DNA of 46,672 nt from an uncultured Opitutales bacterium (lineage in GTDB: Bacteria; Verrucomicrobiota; Verrucomicrobiia; Opitutales; Seribacteraceae): contig CAJQSI010000036.1 of NCBI GenBank assembly GCA_905612515.1, forward strand, positions 1 to 46,672. The letters are read 5' to 3'. The translations under genes and the position numbers were made by a program. This document shows positions 17,251 to 25,713 of the stretch, in pieces; within the stretch, counting starts at the first letter, position 1, and the number at the start of each line of letters is the position of its first letter. The notes below the pieces were generated by a model, which had not been told where the DNA came from, searched no databases, and saw only the letters and a list, made by a program, of their open reading frames with translations.

Positions 17251-20200
17251 TTATACCTCGTTTGCGTTGAGCCAACGGAACTTTACGATGCGGAATTTTC
17301 TTCCGAATCGCTGGTTGATTCCTTTTGTCGACACAAAGTCCGGATTGCTCGACATGTCTTTTTCCAATTCCGGATCAGGTTCTAGCTTTAGATCTTTTGA
17401 AATACCTACCTTGAATGTTCCTGCCGTGTTCCCTCCGGGTAAGTCGGGGGACGTGCCGGGACCATTTGATTTTAGTTCCAATCTTCCCGACCTTGCGGTT
17501 TCTCTGTTTAAGTTTAAATCCAGCCACTCCTCTCCGTCGGTCCAGATACCGTTGAAATCATCGTCGGCAAAGGGCTCGTGCGGTCTGTGGTGCGGAGCGT
17601 CTACATGGGGTTTCAGGTAATCGGGTACACGTTGTACGGTTACTTCGCACCATCTCTTGAGAGGGGTGGCGTTCATGCGGGGGGATTCTCCATAGGTTCG
17701 TATCACGAAAGTGTCCGATCGAGCCGTAAGTATGGGGGCAAGAGGGGAAAGTACGTCCGCTTGCGTTAGCCAACCGGGCATGTTCGCCCCGGTTGCCGAA
17801 TGCTCCACTGCTCGTAGGTTTTCCGGTGCCTCACCGCTCTCGAATGCTTGGGCGTAAATGGTTCGACGAAACTTGACGCTGTCATTTTCCCATGTCGGAT
17901 TAGTGCGCCAGTCGTTACCGTAATTGACGTTTATTGCGACTGGGCTTGAACGTCCGCTGACCTGTCCTATGCCGGCTCCCCAGTCTTGAATGTTGTTTGC
18001 CGGGTCGGGATCAAAGGTATGCTGGGGTTGCAGGCTAACTGCATGTAATCCGAAAGAACTGTCGAAGAAGGTTCCACCAGTGAAGCGAGCTGGTGGTGTT
18101 TCCGGCAGTCCGGGATCGGTTGGTGACCACTGAAAGCCTCCACGATTCAATTCAGCTTTTGCAATGGCCGCTTGAACAGGACCCCTGAGTCCTTGAGCGG
18201 TAGTTCTGGTTTCGTTGGGCCACTCCTCTTTCTTCCGCCATGGAAGGCTTATGTTGCCGCTGGGGAATTCCATGCGGGCTACCCGCCTGTTCACGAAGTC
18301 GGAAAGCGATAGGAATGGACCCCGTAATTTCACTTCCTCCACCAGTTTGGTCGCTAGTGTTCGAACTTGGTCGTCTGTCAGCGTTACGAACCCCGTCCAG
18401 AAGTCGTTGTCTATGTCCGGAGCAGCCTGAGCCGGGACACCTTCTCCCGTGGGTTCGGAAATTCTTAAAAACGGAGTGAGGTCGGATTCGTTCCATTCTT
18501 CCGTACTTCCCGATGCCAAGGTAAAACCGTCTTTCAGATTCCTTATCTGTATAGCTCGTCCCTTGAGGGCGGCCAAGTGGGCAACCCACGAATTCACGGA
18601 GGTGGAGTTTACGTTGAATGCGCCTTCGAGCAGCAAGTCGGCAGCCATGGTTTGATACTTGGCGACGTCGTTGTCGGGTTCGTCCGCAAATTCACTCTTG
18701 TCTGCGTATTCAGTTCTTTCCCATTCACCGTGGCGGTAGTATGGTTTGAGCCTGGGGTTTCGGAAGGGGGTGGGAATGAATTCATCGCTGTCGGAAGACG
18801 TCTGGTTTTCGGGTTCGTCTATGCCGGTGAGGAAATATCCATCGAACAAGGCCTCATTCACGTAATAACTCAAATCCATGGTTATGTTCTGATGATTATG
18901 TTCGGAATCGGTATCTCGAATGGAAGCGAGATTGAATCCCCAGTTGGTTTCGTCCCAAGGATACATATTGTAACTGTTGTCTCCATTCCACCAGTACTTT
19001 ACTTCGAATCGTTGGAATTGATACCATGGGTGTTCTGTTTCATCTGCAGCCTGCGGTTGGAATGACAGTCTGCGGACGCGCCCCCACTTCTTGTACCTTC
19101 CTACCTGAGGGGTGGCGTATGAGTTGCCCACTACGTACGCCGGACTGTGACTGTAGGAGTTCATGTTTGCATGCCGAAACTGCATTAGGGAAAGCATGGG
19201 ATTGCGAGGGATCTCGAACAGGGTGACGCGTGGGCTGGAAAACCTGTGGTTGTCCTGTCTTCTTTCGTGGAAATGTCCGAAATGAGCTTCGGTGTCCGTC
19301 ATCCTCGGGAAATTTCTCGAATAAGGTCTGTTGCTCCATGATCTTGGACTTGGGTTGAGTGTGAAGTCGGGGAAAGTGCCATTTCCGTCTTCGGTCATTC
19401 CTATTTCGCGTGTGGTGTTCAGATCATTGTAAAATCTCGGGTTGTGCCAGGAGCGGTTGTTATTGTTATTTATCCTGTCCCTGATGACTTCGATTTCCCA
19501 CAAGTCTCCCGAGCCGTCTTGATATCCGTCAATCAAGGCCCTCGGGTTGAATTCGTGAAAAGTCATCCGTGTGGAGGTCCCCGGGAGTTTCCATCTCAGG
19601 TGAAAGCCTACGCCGCCAAAATTGCTTGAACCGGCAAGCTTGCTTTGGAAATTCATCAAGTCGCTCGCTTTGTTGAAGCTGCGATTAGAGCCCATCCTTC
19701 CTAGTTCGAAATTCTTGTTGATCTTCTTTATCGGACGTCTTGTTCCGCCGCTGTTCAAGTACATGACTATCCCATTCGGAGTGCTTGTTGAGATGGAGGA
19801 CGAACTGGCCATGAATTGATCGTGATCGCCTCGTTCGTAACCCTTTACGTTGTCTGCCCATACTCGCACGTCGGCAGGTTCGTCTGCCGGAATGGTGAAA
19901 TATTGAGAAGGCGCCTTGAATCGTAGGTAATTGCCCGCGGCTTCGGTGCCTTTTGCCATAACGAGCTCCTTGTAATTAGCCGTGGGATCGACGTCGGTGA
20001 TGGATTGACTAGGCACGAAGTAGGCTTTTTCTCCCGGTTCCAACCTCACCCCCTTGGCGCTAAGACGAAGTGGGGCGTCTATTATTATTCGGCGACCTCT
20101 GTGGTCTCTCGTATCCGCATATCGGTTCGAACTCGATGGCATTATGCCTAGTGGACTGAAGTGCGGTGTCATTTTCACACCCTTCCGTCTGTCGAAATCA

Positions 20201-22767
20201 TTGAAGGGATAGAAGTCGGGAAAATTCGGAAAATCGGCTCGTGCTCGAAAGTCGGCAAACAGATAGAAGTCGTTGTTCGCATTAGGATTTCCCAAGCTTG
20301 GGTCACCGTTGTTTTGCGCGTTGGGATTGTTGACTTCCCAAGTAATGGGAGCCCTCGCCGGGGAACTCATTCCACCAAATATACCTGGATGTCTGTGGGC
20401 ATTGCTTTGTGCCATGTCCTTAGAGTACATGTAGTGGAAACGGGGCATGACTTGGGGATTGATTCTGGGCCCTCCTCCTCCTCCACCACCACCTCCGCCG
20501 CCGGGATAGGGGTTTTTGCCTAATCCGGGAGGAGGGTTTGGGGGGGGTTCCATAAACTCTCCGGGATCTCTTCTCCCGTTTCCGTTCAGGTCTATGAAAG
20601 GGGTGCTGATGGAGGGGGGAAGTACGAAAGGTTGTTGTGGTGGCTGTGGCGGAGTTACCGCGGCAACTACGATGGGTCTGGGTTTGGGTGGTGGACGGTT
20701 CGGGACTGTCGGAGGACGGGCAGCCCTGGCAGCCATTACGCGACGCCTTTCCTGATGGGTCCTCCATTTCTTGTATATTTCCCATTCCTTTATGTTGAGT
20801 CCTCTTATCCGCAGGTGTTCTATTTTTACGTCTATTTCGTAGGCGTCGTCCGAACCTAACTCTATTGCTACGTCGTATGGATTCCAAAGCGCGAACGAGG
20901 GGAACATGGCCAAGCAGAGGGAACCGTCTTCGTCAATGTAGGGTTCATGGGAATATTTCACTTCCACCAAGACCGGTGATATGCCGTGATTGACAGGTTC
21001 GGGACGATTGCCGTTGCTGAAATAATTGTAGTTTTGCTGAATGGTTTGCTTGTCGGTTGTGTTTATGAATCCGCCTGGCGAGTTAGGTAACGTATCTCCA
21101 AAAATTACTGAATTGTCTCCCTTCCGTCGGACGAATGAAAACTCACCGCAATCGTGATAAAGGTTGCTGCTTATTGTAGGTTCGGTTCCCGAGCTCACTT
21201 TTTCGTAAAGGTTGTGGAAATCCCTCAGTAAGCTCCACTTCGGACCGACGATCTTTACACGTTCGTCGTAGATGAAATCGGTTCCGTACTTGTCAAGCCA
21301 GTCATTCGCTTTTTGGGGGTAGCATAATACTTCTTTCCAGTGGGTCGGTCCGAATTCTCCAATGTTGGCTCCTTTGATGGGCACCATTTTTCTGGGATCG
21401 GTATTCACGGGCTGAAAGTTTTTCATGTAGTGCACTCTTTCTTGAAACAACCAGTCGGCATACCCCGCATCGTCGAATTCCTGGTCTTCCAGGGCGAATG
21501 CGCTGCTGAGATCCCTTTTGAGACCGCCCGTTCTAACGTCGGCTAAAACTCCAAATGAGTCAGTGGTTAGCGAGTGGTAGTGCTTGGCAATGGGTTCACT
21601 GTCTTCGCTGAGTTCCTCATAACTGCCGATTGAATGAATATTTTCCCTTTTGCCCGTGCTACTGGAAAAATTCATCCCGAATCCGGTTTCGATTTCCAGA
21701 TTCGGTTCCGTTGCAACTATAAGAGAGTCCGCGGATCCTTTGTTGGGGTCGACGACGTTTATTTTGGTTTTAACTCCTTCGTCCGCGACCCAGTAGGCAT
21801 AACTGCCGACGTTTTCAGGTTGCCCCGTATCGGTTCCGGAGGCGGACGCGTTTTGCGCATTGTCCTCCATCTCCAGATCAGTTTTGCGAACTTTCACGGG
21901 TTCTGCAACTAGGTGTCTTTTCCAGTCGTCGGGGTTTTCAGGGTCGTAGTCCGGGCCGAGTACGGGGTGCTTCAATAGCCATACGGTGGAGTCGTCGTAA
22001 TCCGGGTCGGGGATTTCTTTGAGCGGATGGTCGTAGTCTTCCAGACGACTATCCACTACTTGCTTGTAATCTTCCCATGCGTTTGCTGCATTTCCGTAAC
22101 CTAAACCGATGTTCGATCGATCTGTTTGCGAAATGCCATCCGGAATGCCAAGATAATCTTGAAGTGGTCCGGTTTCCGAGTCGAACAATCCCAGACGTTT
22201 CTTGTGGCCTTCGTTCCCGCTTACGAGCCATGCCACTTCAGCCTCCGGGTGCCCGTCGAATTCCGAATCGTACATCGTCTCCTTGTGGCCTGCGTTCCCC
22301 GTTTCGTAATTTCTCGGCGATACCTTTGTGTCGGCTCGATGCTTCCATACTCCCGTCCAATGGCGCTGGCCAAAGGGAACAGCATCGATGGTTCCGTTTT
22401 CATTGAGGTCGATGTCCGATCCGTTGTCGTCAGGTTCGATCGGCCTAGACCTTAGCTCATCATACTGGTAAATTTCGTTCTGGTCCTCGATTCTTTCATC
22501 GAGCAAATCGGCTGTGGCTGTCACCCTCGTATCTTGGCCAAGGTGTTTCTGTAGTTCGCCCATCGCTACCATAAGACCCATTTGGGCGTTGCGATTGGCC
22601 AACACCTTTTGCTTCCTCAGATCGGTTAGGCGCAATTCGGCCCCCACAAACGTGATGAGCGTAACAACCAGCAAGAATACCAAGCTCATTAACGCCAGTG
22701 CTAAAACTAGAGCAAAACCAGACCGCCGGTCTGAACAGGTTTTTTTTTTGATCTTTGCAGTATTCAT
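17251..22767 (-). CDS. Verru_Chthon cassette protein A-like giant surface/pilin-like protein
   Basis: 1838 residues from an ATG at 22767 (a TTG two codons upstream is less likely). After a Lys-rich start comes one long hydrophobic helix of prepilin/PilX type (GFALVLALALMSLVFLLVVT) and then a stretch of the type NAQMGLMVAMGELQKHLGQD, TRVTATADLLDE that marks the Verrucomicrobiota Verru_Chthon A family. The body is extracytoplasmic, aromatic and Asn-rich. A Pro-rich segment, an acidic Ca-type loop (DLNGNGRRDPGEF) and an 11-Gly run lie near residues 690-770; more Asp/Asn loops occur near residue 115 and the C-terminus. It is longer than I recall for the family, and no B, C or D partners are nearby. 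A type IV pilus or pseudopilus-related role is inferred. Upstream lie a sigma-54-like promoter and an A10 tract. Confidence 0.75.
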   Translation of the reverse strand: MNTAKIKKKTCSDRRSGFALVLALALMSLVFLLVVTLITFVGAELRLTDLRKQKVLANRNAQMGLMVAMGELQKHLGQDTRVTATADLLDERIEDQNEIYQYDELRSRPIEPDDNGSDIDLNENGTIDAVPFGQRHWTGVWKHRADTKVSPRNYETGNAGHKETMYDSEFDGHPEAEVAWLVSGNEGHKKRLGLFDSETGPLQDYLGIPDGISQTDRSNIGLGYGNAANAWEDYKQVVDSRLEDYDHPLKEIPDPDYDDSTVWLLKHPVLGPDYDPENPDDWKRHLVAEPVKVRKTDLEMEDNAQNASASGTDTGQPENVGSYAYWVADEGVKTKINVVDPNKGSADSLIVATEPNLEIETGFGMNFSSSTGKRENIHSIGSYEELSEDSEPIAKHYHSLTTDSFGVLADVRTGGLKRDLSSAFALEDQEFDDAGYADWLFQERVHYMKNFQPVNTDPRKMVPIKGANIGEFGPTHWKEVLCYPQKANDWLDKYGTDFIYDERVKIVGPKWSLLRDFHNLYEKVSSGTEPTISSNLYHDCGEFSFVRRKGDNSVIFGDTLPNSPGGFINTTDKQTIQQNYNYFSNGNRPEPVNHGISPVLVEVKYSHEPYIDEDGSLCLAMFPSFALWNPYDVAIELGSDDAYEIDVKIEHLRIRGLNIKEWEIYKKWRTHQERRRVMAARAARPPTVPNRPPPKPRPIVVAAVTPPQPPQQPFVLPPSISTPFIDLNGNGRRDPGEFMEPPPNPPPGLGKNPYPGGGGGGGGGGGPRINPQVMPRFHYMYSKDMAQSNAHRHPGIFGGMSSPARAPITWEVNNPNAQNNGDPSLGNPNANNDFYLFADFRARADFPNFPDFYPFNDFDRRKGVKMTPHFSPLGIMPSSSNRYADTRDHRGRRIIIDAPLRLSAKGVRLEPGEKAYFVPSQSITDVDPTANYKELVMAKGTEAAGNYLRFKAPSQYFTIPADEPADVRVWADNVKGYERGDHDQFMASSSSISTSTPNGIVMYLNSGGTRRPIKKINKNFELGRMGSNRSFNKASDLMNFQSKLAGSSNFGGVGFHLRWKLPGTSTRMTFHEFNPRALIDGYQDGSGDLWEIEVIRDRINNNNNRSWHNPRFYNDLNTTREIGMTEDGNGTFPDFTLNPSPRSWSNRPYSRNFPRMTDTEAHFGHFHERRQDNHRFSSPRVTLFEIPRNPMLSLMQFRHANMNSYSHSPAYVVGNSYATPQVGRYKKWGRVRRLSFQPQAADETEHPWYQFQRFEVKYWWNGDNSYNMYPWDETNWGFNLASIRDTDSEHNHQNITMDLSYYVNEALFDGYFLTGIDEPENQTSSDSDEFIPTPFRNPRLKPYYRHGEWERTEYADKSEFADEPDNDVAKYQTMAADLLLEGAFNVNSTSVNSWVAHLAALKGRAIQIRNLKDGFTLASGSTEEWNESDLTPFLRISEPTGEGVPAQAAPDIDNDFWTGFVTLTDDQVRTLATKLVEEVKLRGPFLSLSDFVNRRVARMEFPSGNISLPWRKKEEWPNETRTTAQGLRGPVQAAIAKAELNRGGFQWSPTDPGLPETPPARFTGGTFFDSSFGLHAVSLQPQHTFDPDPANNIQDWGAGIGQVSGRSSPVAINVNYGNDWRTNPTWENDSVKFRRTIYAQAFESGEAPENLRAVEHSATGANMPGWLTQADVLSPLAPILTARSDTFVIRTYGESPRMNATPLKRWCEVTVQRVPDYLKPHVDAPHHRPHEPFADDDFNGIWTDGEEWLDLNLNRETARSGRLELKSNGPGTSPDLPGGNTAGTFKVGISKDLKLEPDPELEKDMSSNPDFVSTKGINQRFGRKFRIVKFRWLNANEV
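20467..20515 (-). repeat. Poly-glycine codon tract within the giant protein
   Basis: A run of glycine codons (GGN repeated; CCN-rich on the plus strand) encodes eleven consecutive glycines between a Pro-rich segment and RINPQVMPRF. It is a low-complexity flexible linker and a possible site of replication slippage in multiples of three, which would change linker length without breaking the frame. Confidence 0.7.
22740..22749 (-). repeat. A10 homopolymer in codons 7-10 of the giant protein
   Basis: Ten consecutive A residues in the coding strand encode the Lys-rich start of the pilin-like protein, in the codons after ATC and running into ACC. Tracts of this length are prone to slippage in transcription or replication and would shift the frame before the membrane helix. 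Whether this happens here cannot be told from one sequence. Confidence 0.75.
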
Positions 22768-22822
22768 AGGCAAAACTTTATGAAATGATGTCTATCAACC
22801 CTACGACATGTGTATGCTCGCG

Positions 22823-22838
22823 CGCAAGTACTTTGCCA
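22823..22838 (-). promoter_or_regulatory. Sigma-54 (-24/-12) promoter match upstream of the giant pilin-like gene
   Basis: The minus strand reads TGGCAAAGTACTTGCG. Compared with the RpoN consensus TGGCAC-N5-TTGCW it keeps TGGCA, TTGC and the exact GG-N10-GC spacing. Transcription would start about 12 nt downstream, near 22811, leaving a leader of roughly 40 nt before the ATG at 22767. RpoN control is well known for type IV pilin genes, which supports both the promoter and the pilus-like reading of the gene. No activator-binding site could be identified. Confidence 0.6.
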
Positions 22839-22873
22839 AACTATTGAACTGCACCCAATCCCTTCTATTTAGT

Positions 22874-24013
22874 TTAAGGCTGATCTTGTAGGAAGCGGAG
22901 GACGATGGCGGTGGCTTGATCGAGTTGAGTAAGGTCAATCCATTCGTCTGCGGAGTGGGCTTGGGCTATGTCGCCGGGACCGAAGACGATGGCGGGAGTT
23001 CCGCCCATGGCAATGGGGGAGGCGTCGGTGAAGTAATCAACTCCTCTTGGCTTGCGGCGTTTGGCGGCTTTCAGGAATTGCAGGACGACAGGTAGCGCCG
23101 GATTGGTTTCCAGTGGTGGGCAGGGTACGCCGCGGCACTCCTGTGGGTTCACTACTTTAAGCTTTCGCTTGGCCAGAATGCGATTGATTTCTTGGTAGAC
23201 GGATTTTTCGGTCTCGCCGGGCAAGGTTCGTCGGTCGATCTCTATACTGCAACGTTCGGGTACGACGTTGGTTTGGCTGCCCCCTTTTATTGTTCCTATG
23301 TTTATGCTCGGATGACCGAGCAGGGGGTGCGTTCGCTTCTTGAGTTGCTCGACGTACTCGGTGAGCAGCGCTTCGGTGATGCGAGCCATTTCATGGATGG
23401 CGCTTTTGCCTAGGTGAGGCGTGGCTCCGTGGGCGGCTTTCCCGCGGGTCTCGAATCGTAGCCAGAGGTTTCCCTTGTGGGCGGTCACGACCTGCAGTTT
23501 AGTCGGTTCGCCCGCAATCGCTAGATCGGCTTTAGGTCCTCGTTCCCCAAAGATGCGAGAACCTGATTGCCCATACTCTTCGTCGACTAATCCCACGAAC
23601 AGAATTTCAGTTTCCGACGGTCGGTTCTTGCCTTTGGCCAGTTCAAGTATGGCATGAAAGAAGGCGGCGACAGAACCCTTGGTGTCGCAGGCTCCGCGTC
23701 CATGTAGGCGATCGTTCTTCACTCGCGGAGTAAATTGCTTGTCCTCGGCGGGGACTACGTCGAGGTGGGGAGCGAGGACGATGCGACGCTTTACCTTGCC
23801 CCTAGGTTTTAGCCGCACGAACAGGTTTTTGCGTCCGGGCAGAACGTTTTGCCGAGAAATCTCGAGGCCTTTTTTTCGGGCAAGGTCGGTTAAATATGAG
23901 GCGACTCTTTCCTCACCCGTAAGCTCGGGCACGTTGGGGAGAAAAGCCGGGTTTATGCTGGGTAGGGCTACGAGGTTTCGCAGGAGTTTGGCGACGTTGG
24001 AAAGCTTGGCCAT
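22874..24013 (-). CDS. M20 family metallo-amidohydrolase (ArgE/DapE-like)
   Basis: 379 residues of the M20 peptidase/deacylase family with two zinc ions. Ligands and catalytic residues are recognisable: H83 and D85 in PHLDVVP, D110 in GACDTKG, E145/E146 in GLVDEEYG, E169 in AIAGEP and H353 in AQAHSADEW. The dimerisation (lid) domain is present (about 175-285, ending in VVPERCSIEIDRRTLPGE). No signal peptide, so cytoplasmic. It resembles acetylornithine deacetylase and succinyl-diaminopimelate desuccinylase, but no arginine or lysine genes are near. As the last gene of the DUF3500-to-DUF1080 run it may deacylate an N-acyl amino compound or sugar; this is open. Confidence 0.85.
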   Translation of the reverse strand: MAKLSNVAKLLRNLVALPSINPAFLPNVPELTGEERVASYLTDLARKKGLEISRQNVLPGRKNLFVRLKPRGKVKRRIVLAPHLDVVPAEDKQFTPRVKNDRLHGRGACDTKGSVAAFFHAILELAKGKNRPSETEILFVGLVDEEYGQSGSRIFGERGPKADLAIAGEPTKLQVVTAHKGNLWLRFETRGKAAHGATPHLGKSAIHEMARITEALLTEYVEQLKKRTHPLLGHPSINIGTIKGGSQTNVVPERCSIEIDRRTLPGETEKSVYQEINRILAKRKLKVVNPQECRGVPCPPLETNPALPVVLQFLKAAKRRKPRGVDYFTDASPIAMGGTPAIVFGPGDIAQAHSADEWIDLTQLDQATAIVLRFLQDQP

Positions 24014-24122
24014 AAAAGGTGACGGGTTAAGAAGCGAAGTTCATCACTTCTCAACTATGTTGTCTTCCATTATCCGGTCAGCCCGAATTCATGTCATACT
24101 GCCGGGGCGGAACGGGTGTCGT

Positions 24123-25643
24123 TCAAGGGAGCTCGGCGACCTTCATGTTGCGGTAGTCGATTCCCATGATACGACTGCCGTGCAACTGGATACCGATGGG
24201 ACCTTCCTCCTTTGCCGAACCGGACTTGTAGGTCATTACCTCTTCACCCTGTAACCAAACCGTGTATTGATTGCCAATGGCCCGGATGCGCATGGTGTTC
24301 CAGTCTTTGTCCTTCAGAAGCTTTTTGACGTTCTTGGCCTCCACAGGATAACCCTTGCCCGGAATGTATGGGGAGCAGGTCATGTCTCGCTTCAATGAAC
24401 CCGAAATGCCGATCTGTATTTGGTCTTGGGTGCGAACGTGAACCCCGGAGTCCACGGTGCCCTCGCCAAAGCGAAAGTCTAATTCCATTACGAAGTCCCT
24501 GTACTTTTTCTTTGTCCATAGGACGGAACCTTTTTTCTTGGGTCCGTTTCGGATTTCCAAGACTCCGTTATTTATCTTGTACCATCCCGCCTTGTCGTTG
24601 CCCGAGGGCACTTGCCAGTTGGCGAGGTCTTTACCTAGGATGGGTTTGAGGTCAAGTTCGCTCGTGCCAGAGGTCTTGGCTGAGGAACCGTTCAGATTCT
24701 TGAAGCGATGAACGCGTCCCGCATTACTGTACTCAGCCACGATTACGTCGCCGGATGCATTGAACGCCACGCCATGTGGGGCGGTCACGAAACCAGTGCG
24801 CCAAGCGGATTTCGGAGTACGGTTGGTTCCAACTTCCTTTGGGTTTTTATTGTGGCCCAATTGCTTGACCACCTTGCCTGATTTGTCGAGCAGGGTGACG
24901 CGTCCCTTGATTTCACCGATGGCGGCCAAGTCCCCATGGATGGCTACGCAGGCGGGCATCAGCAGTCCGTCAGCAACCACACCGATGAACTTTCCGTCGT
25001 TTGACATGTGGATAACCCTGCCGTTTGCCCGATCGGTTCCTATTATGCGTGGAGGATCGAAGCGAGTGTCCACCGCAATCTTGTGTAGGGTGCGGAACTT
25101 GAAGGGTTCACCCTTGCCGCCAAAGGAGGCGAGGTACTTTCCCATCTTGTCGAAGTGGTGAATGTAATCGGATGAATAACCGTCGACCACGAAGAGATCT
25201 CCGTTTGGGGCAACGTCCATTCCGGTTAAGCGAACACGTCCTCCTTTTTTAAACTTGTTCGGAATTGCGGAGGAGGGAATTCGTAGCTTTATCTCGCCGT
25301 CCAGCGTCATTTTTAGAATGTCGCCTCCACCGAGGCGCGGACCGTATATGAATTCGCCGTCTTCTTGTTTTCGGATGACAAAACCGTGAAAGTCGTTTGG
25401 GGCTCCCTTAACATTTCGAATCCATTTTCCGTCTGCGCTGTATACTTGTAAACCCGCTTTGGAATCTTGAACGCTTACGTATATTTCTCCAGCGGAGCTA
25501 ACAGCGACGTCGCCGTGCATGTTACCTATGTTCTCTCGCCCTTCAGGAAGTTTGATCCAGTCGGATATTGCTTCATAGTTCAGTTCAGCTCTTAGGGTAG
25601 AACTTATGGTTAGGGCGATGACGAGGGCGATGAGTGGTTTCAT
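24123..25643 (-). CDS. Secreted NHL-type propeller fused to a C-terminal DUF1080 domain
   Basis: 506 residues with a signal peptide (MKPLIALVIALTISSTLRAE). The first two thirds form a six-bladed NHL/SMP-30-like propeller (GEIYVSVQDSKAGLQVYSADG, GMDVAPNGDLFVVDGY, PHGVAFNASGDVIVAEYSNAG). From about residue 330 (LDLKPILGKDLANWQVP) a DUF1080/LamG-like jelly-roll follows, with DSGVHVRTQDQIQIGI, WNTMRIRAIGNQYTVWLQGE and GPIGIQLHGSRIMGIDYRN. DUF1080 proteins include 3-keto-glycoside hydrolases/lyases, so glycoside cleavage in the periplasm is inferred. It sits 71 nt after the PQQ-like propeller gene, in the same run as a stand-alone DUF1080 gene. Confidence 0.85.
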   Translation of the reverse strand: MKPLIALVIALTISSTLRAELNYEAISDWIKLPEGRENIGNMHGDVAVSSAGEIYVSVQDSKAGLQVYSADGKWIRNVKGAPNDFHGFVIRKQEDGEFIYGPRLGGGDILKMTLDGEIKLRIPSSAIPNKFKKGGRVRLTGMDVAPNGDLFVVDGYSSDYIHHFDKMGKYLASFGGKGEPFKFRTLHKIAVDTRFDPPRIIGTDRANGRVIHMSNDGKFIGVVADGLLMPACVAIHGDLAAIGEIKGRVTLLDKSGKVVKQLGHNKNPKEVGTNRTPKSAWRTGFVTAPHGVAFNASGDVIVAEYSNAGRVHRFKNLNGSSAKTSGTSELDLKPILGKDLANWQVPSGNDKAGWYKINNGVLEIRNGPKKKGSVLWTKKKYRDFVMELDFRFGEGTVDSGVHVRTQDQIQIGISGSLKRDMTCSPYIPGKGYPVEAKNVKKLLKDKDWNTMRIRAIGNQYTVWLQGEEVMTYKSGSAKEEGPIGIQLHGSRIMGIDYRNMKVAELP

Positions 25644-25713
25644 AGTTGTATGATTGATTGTCGGAAATTATTGGTTGTCAGCCAAGAACAATTGTCGGGG
25701 TTTTGTAGCTAAA

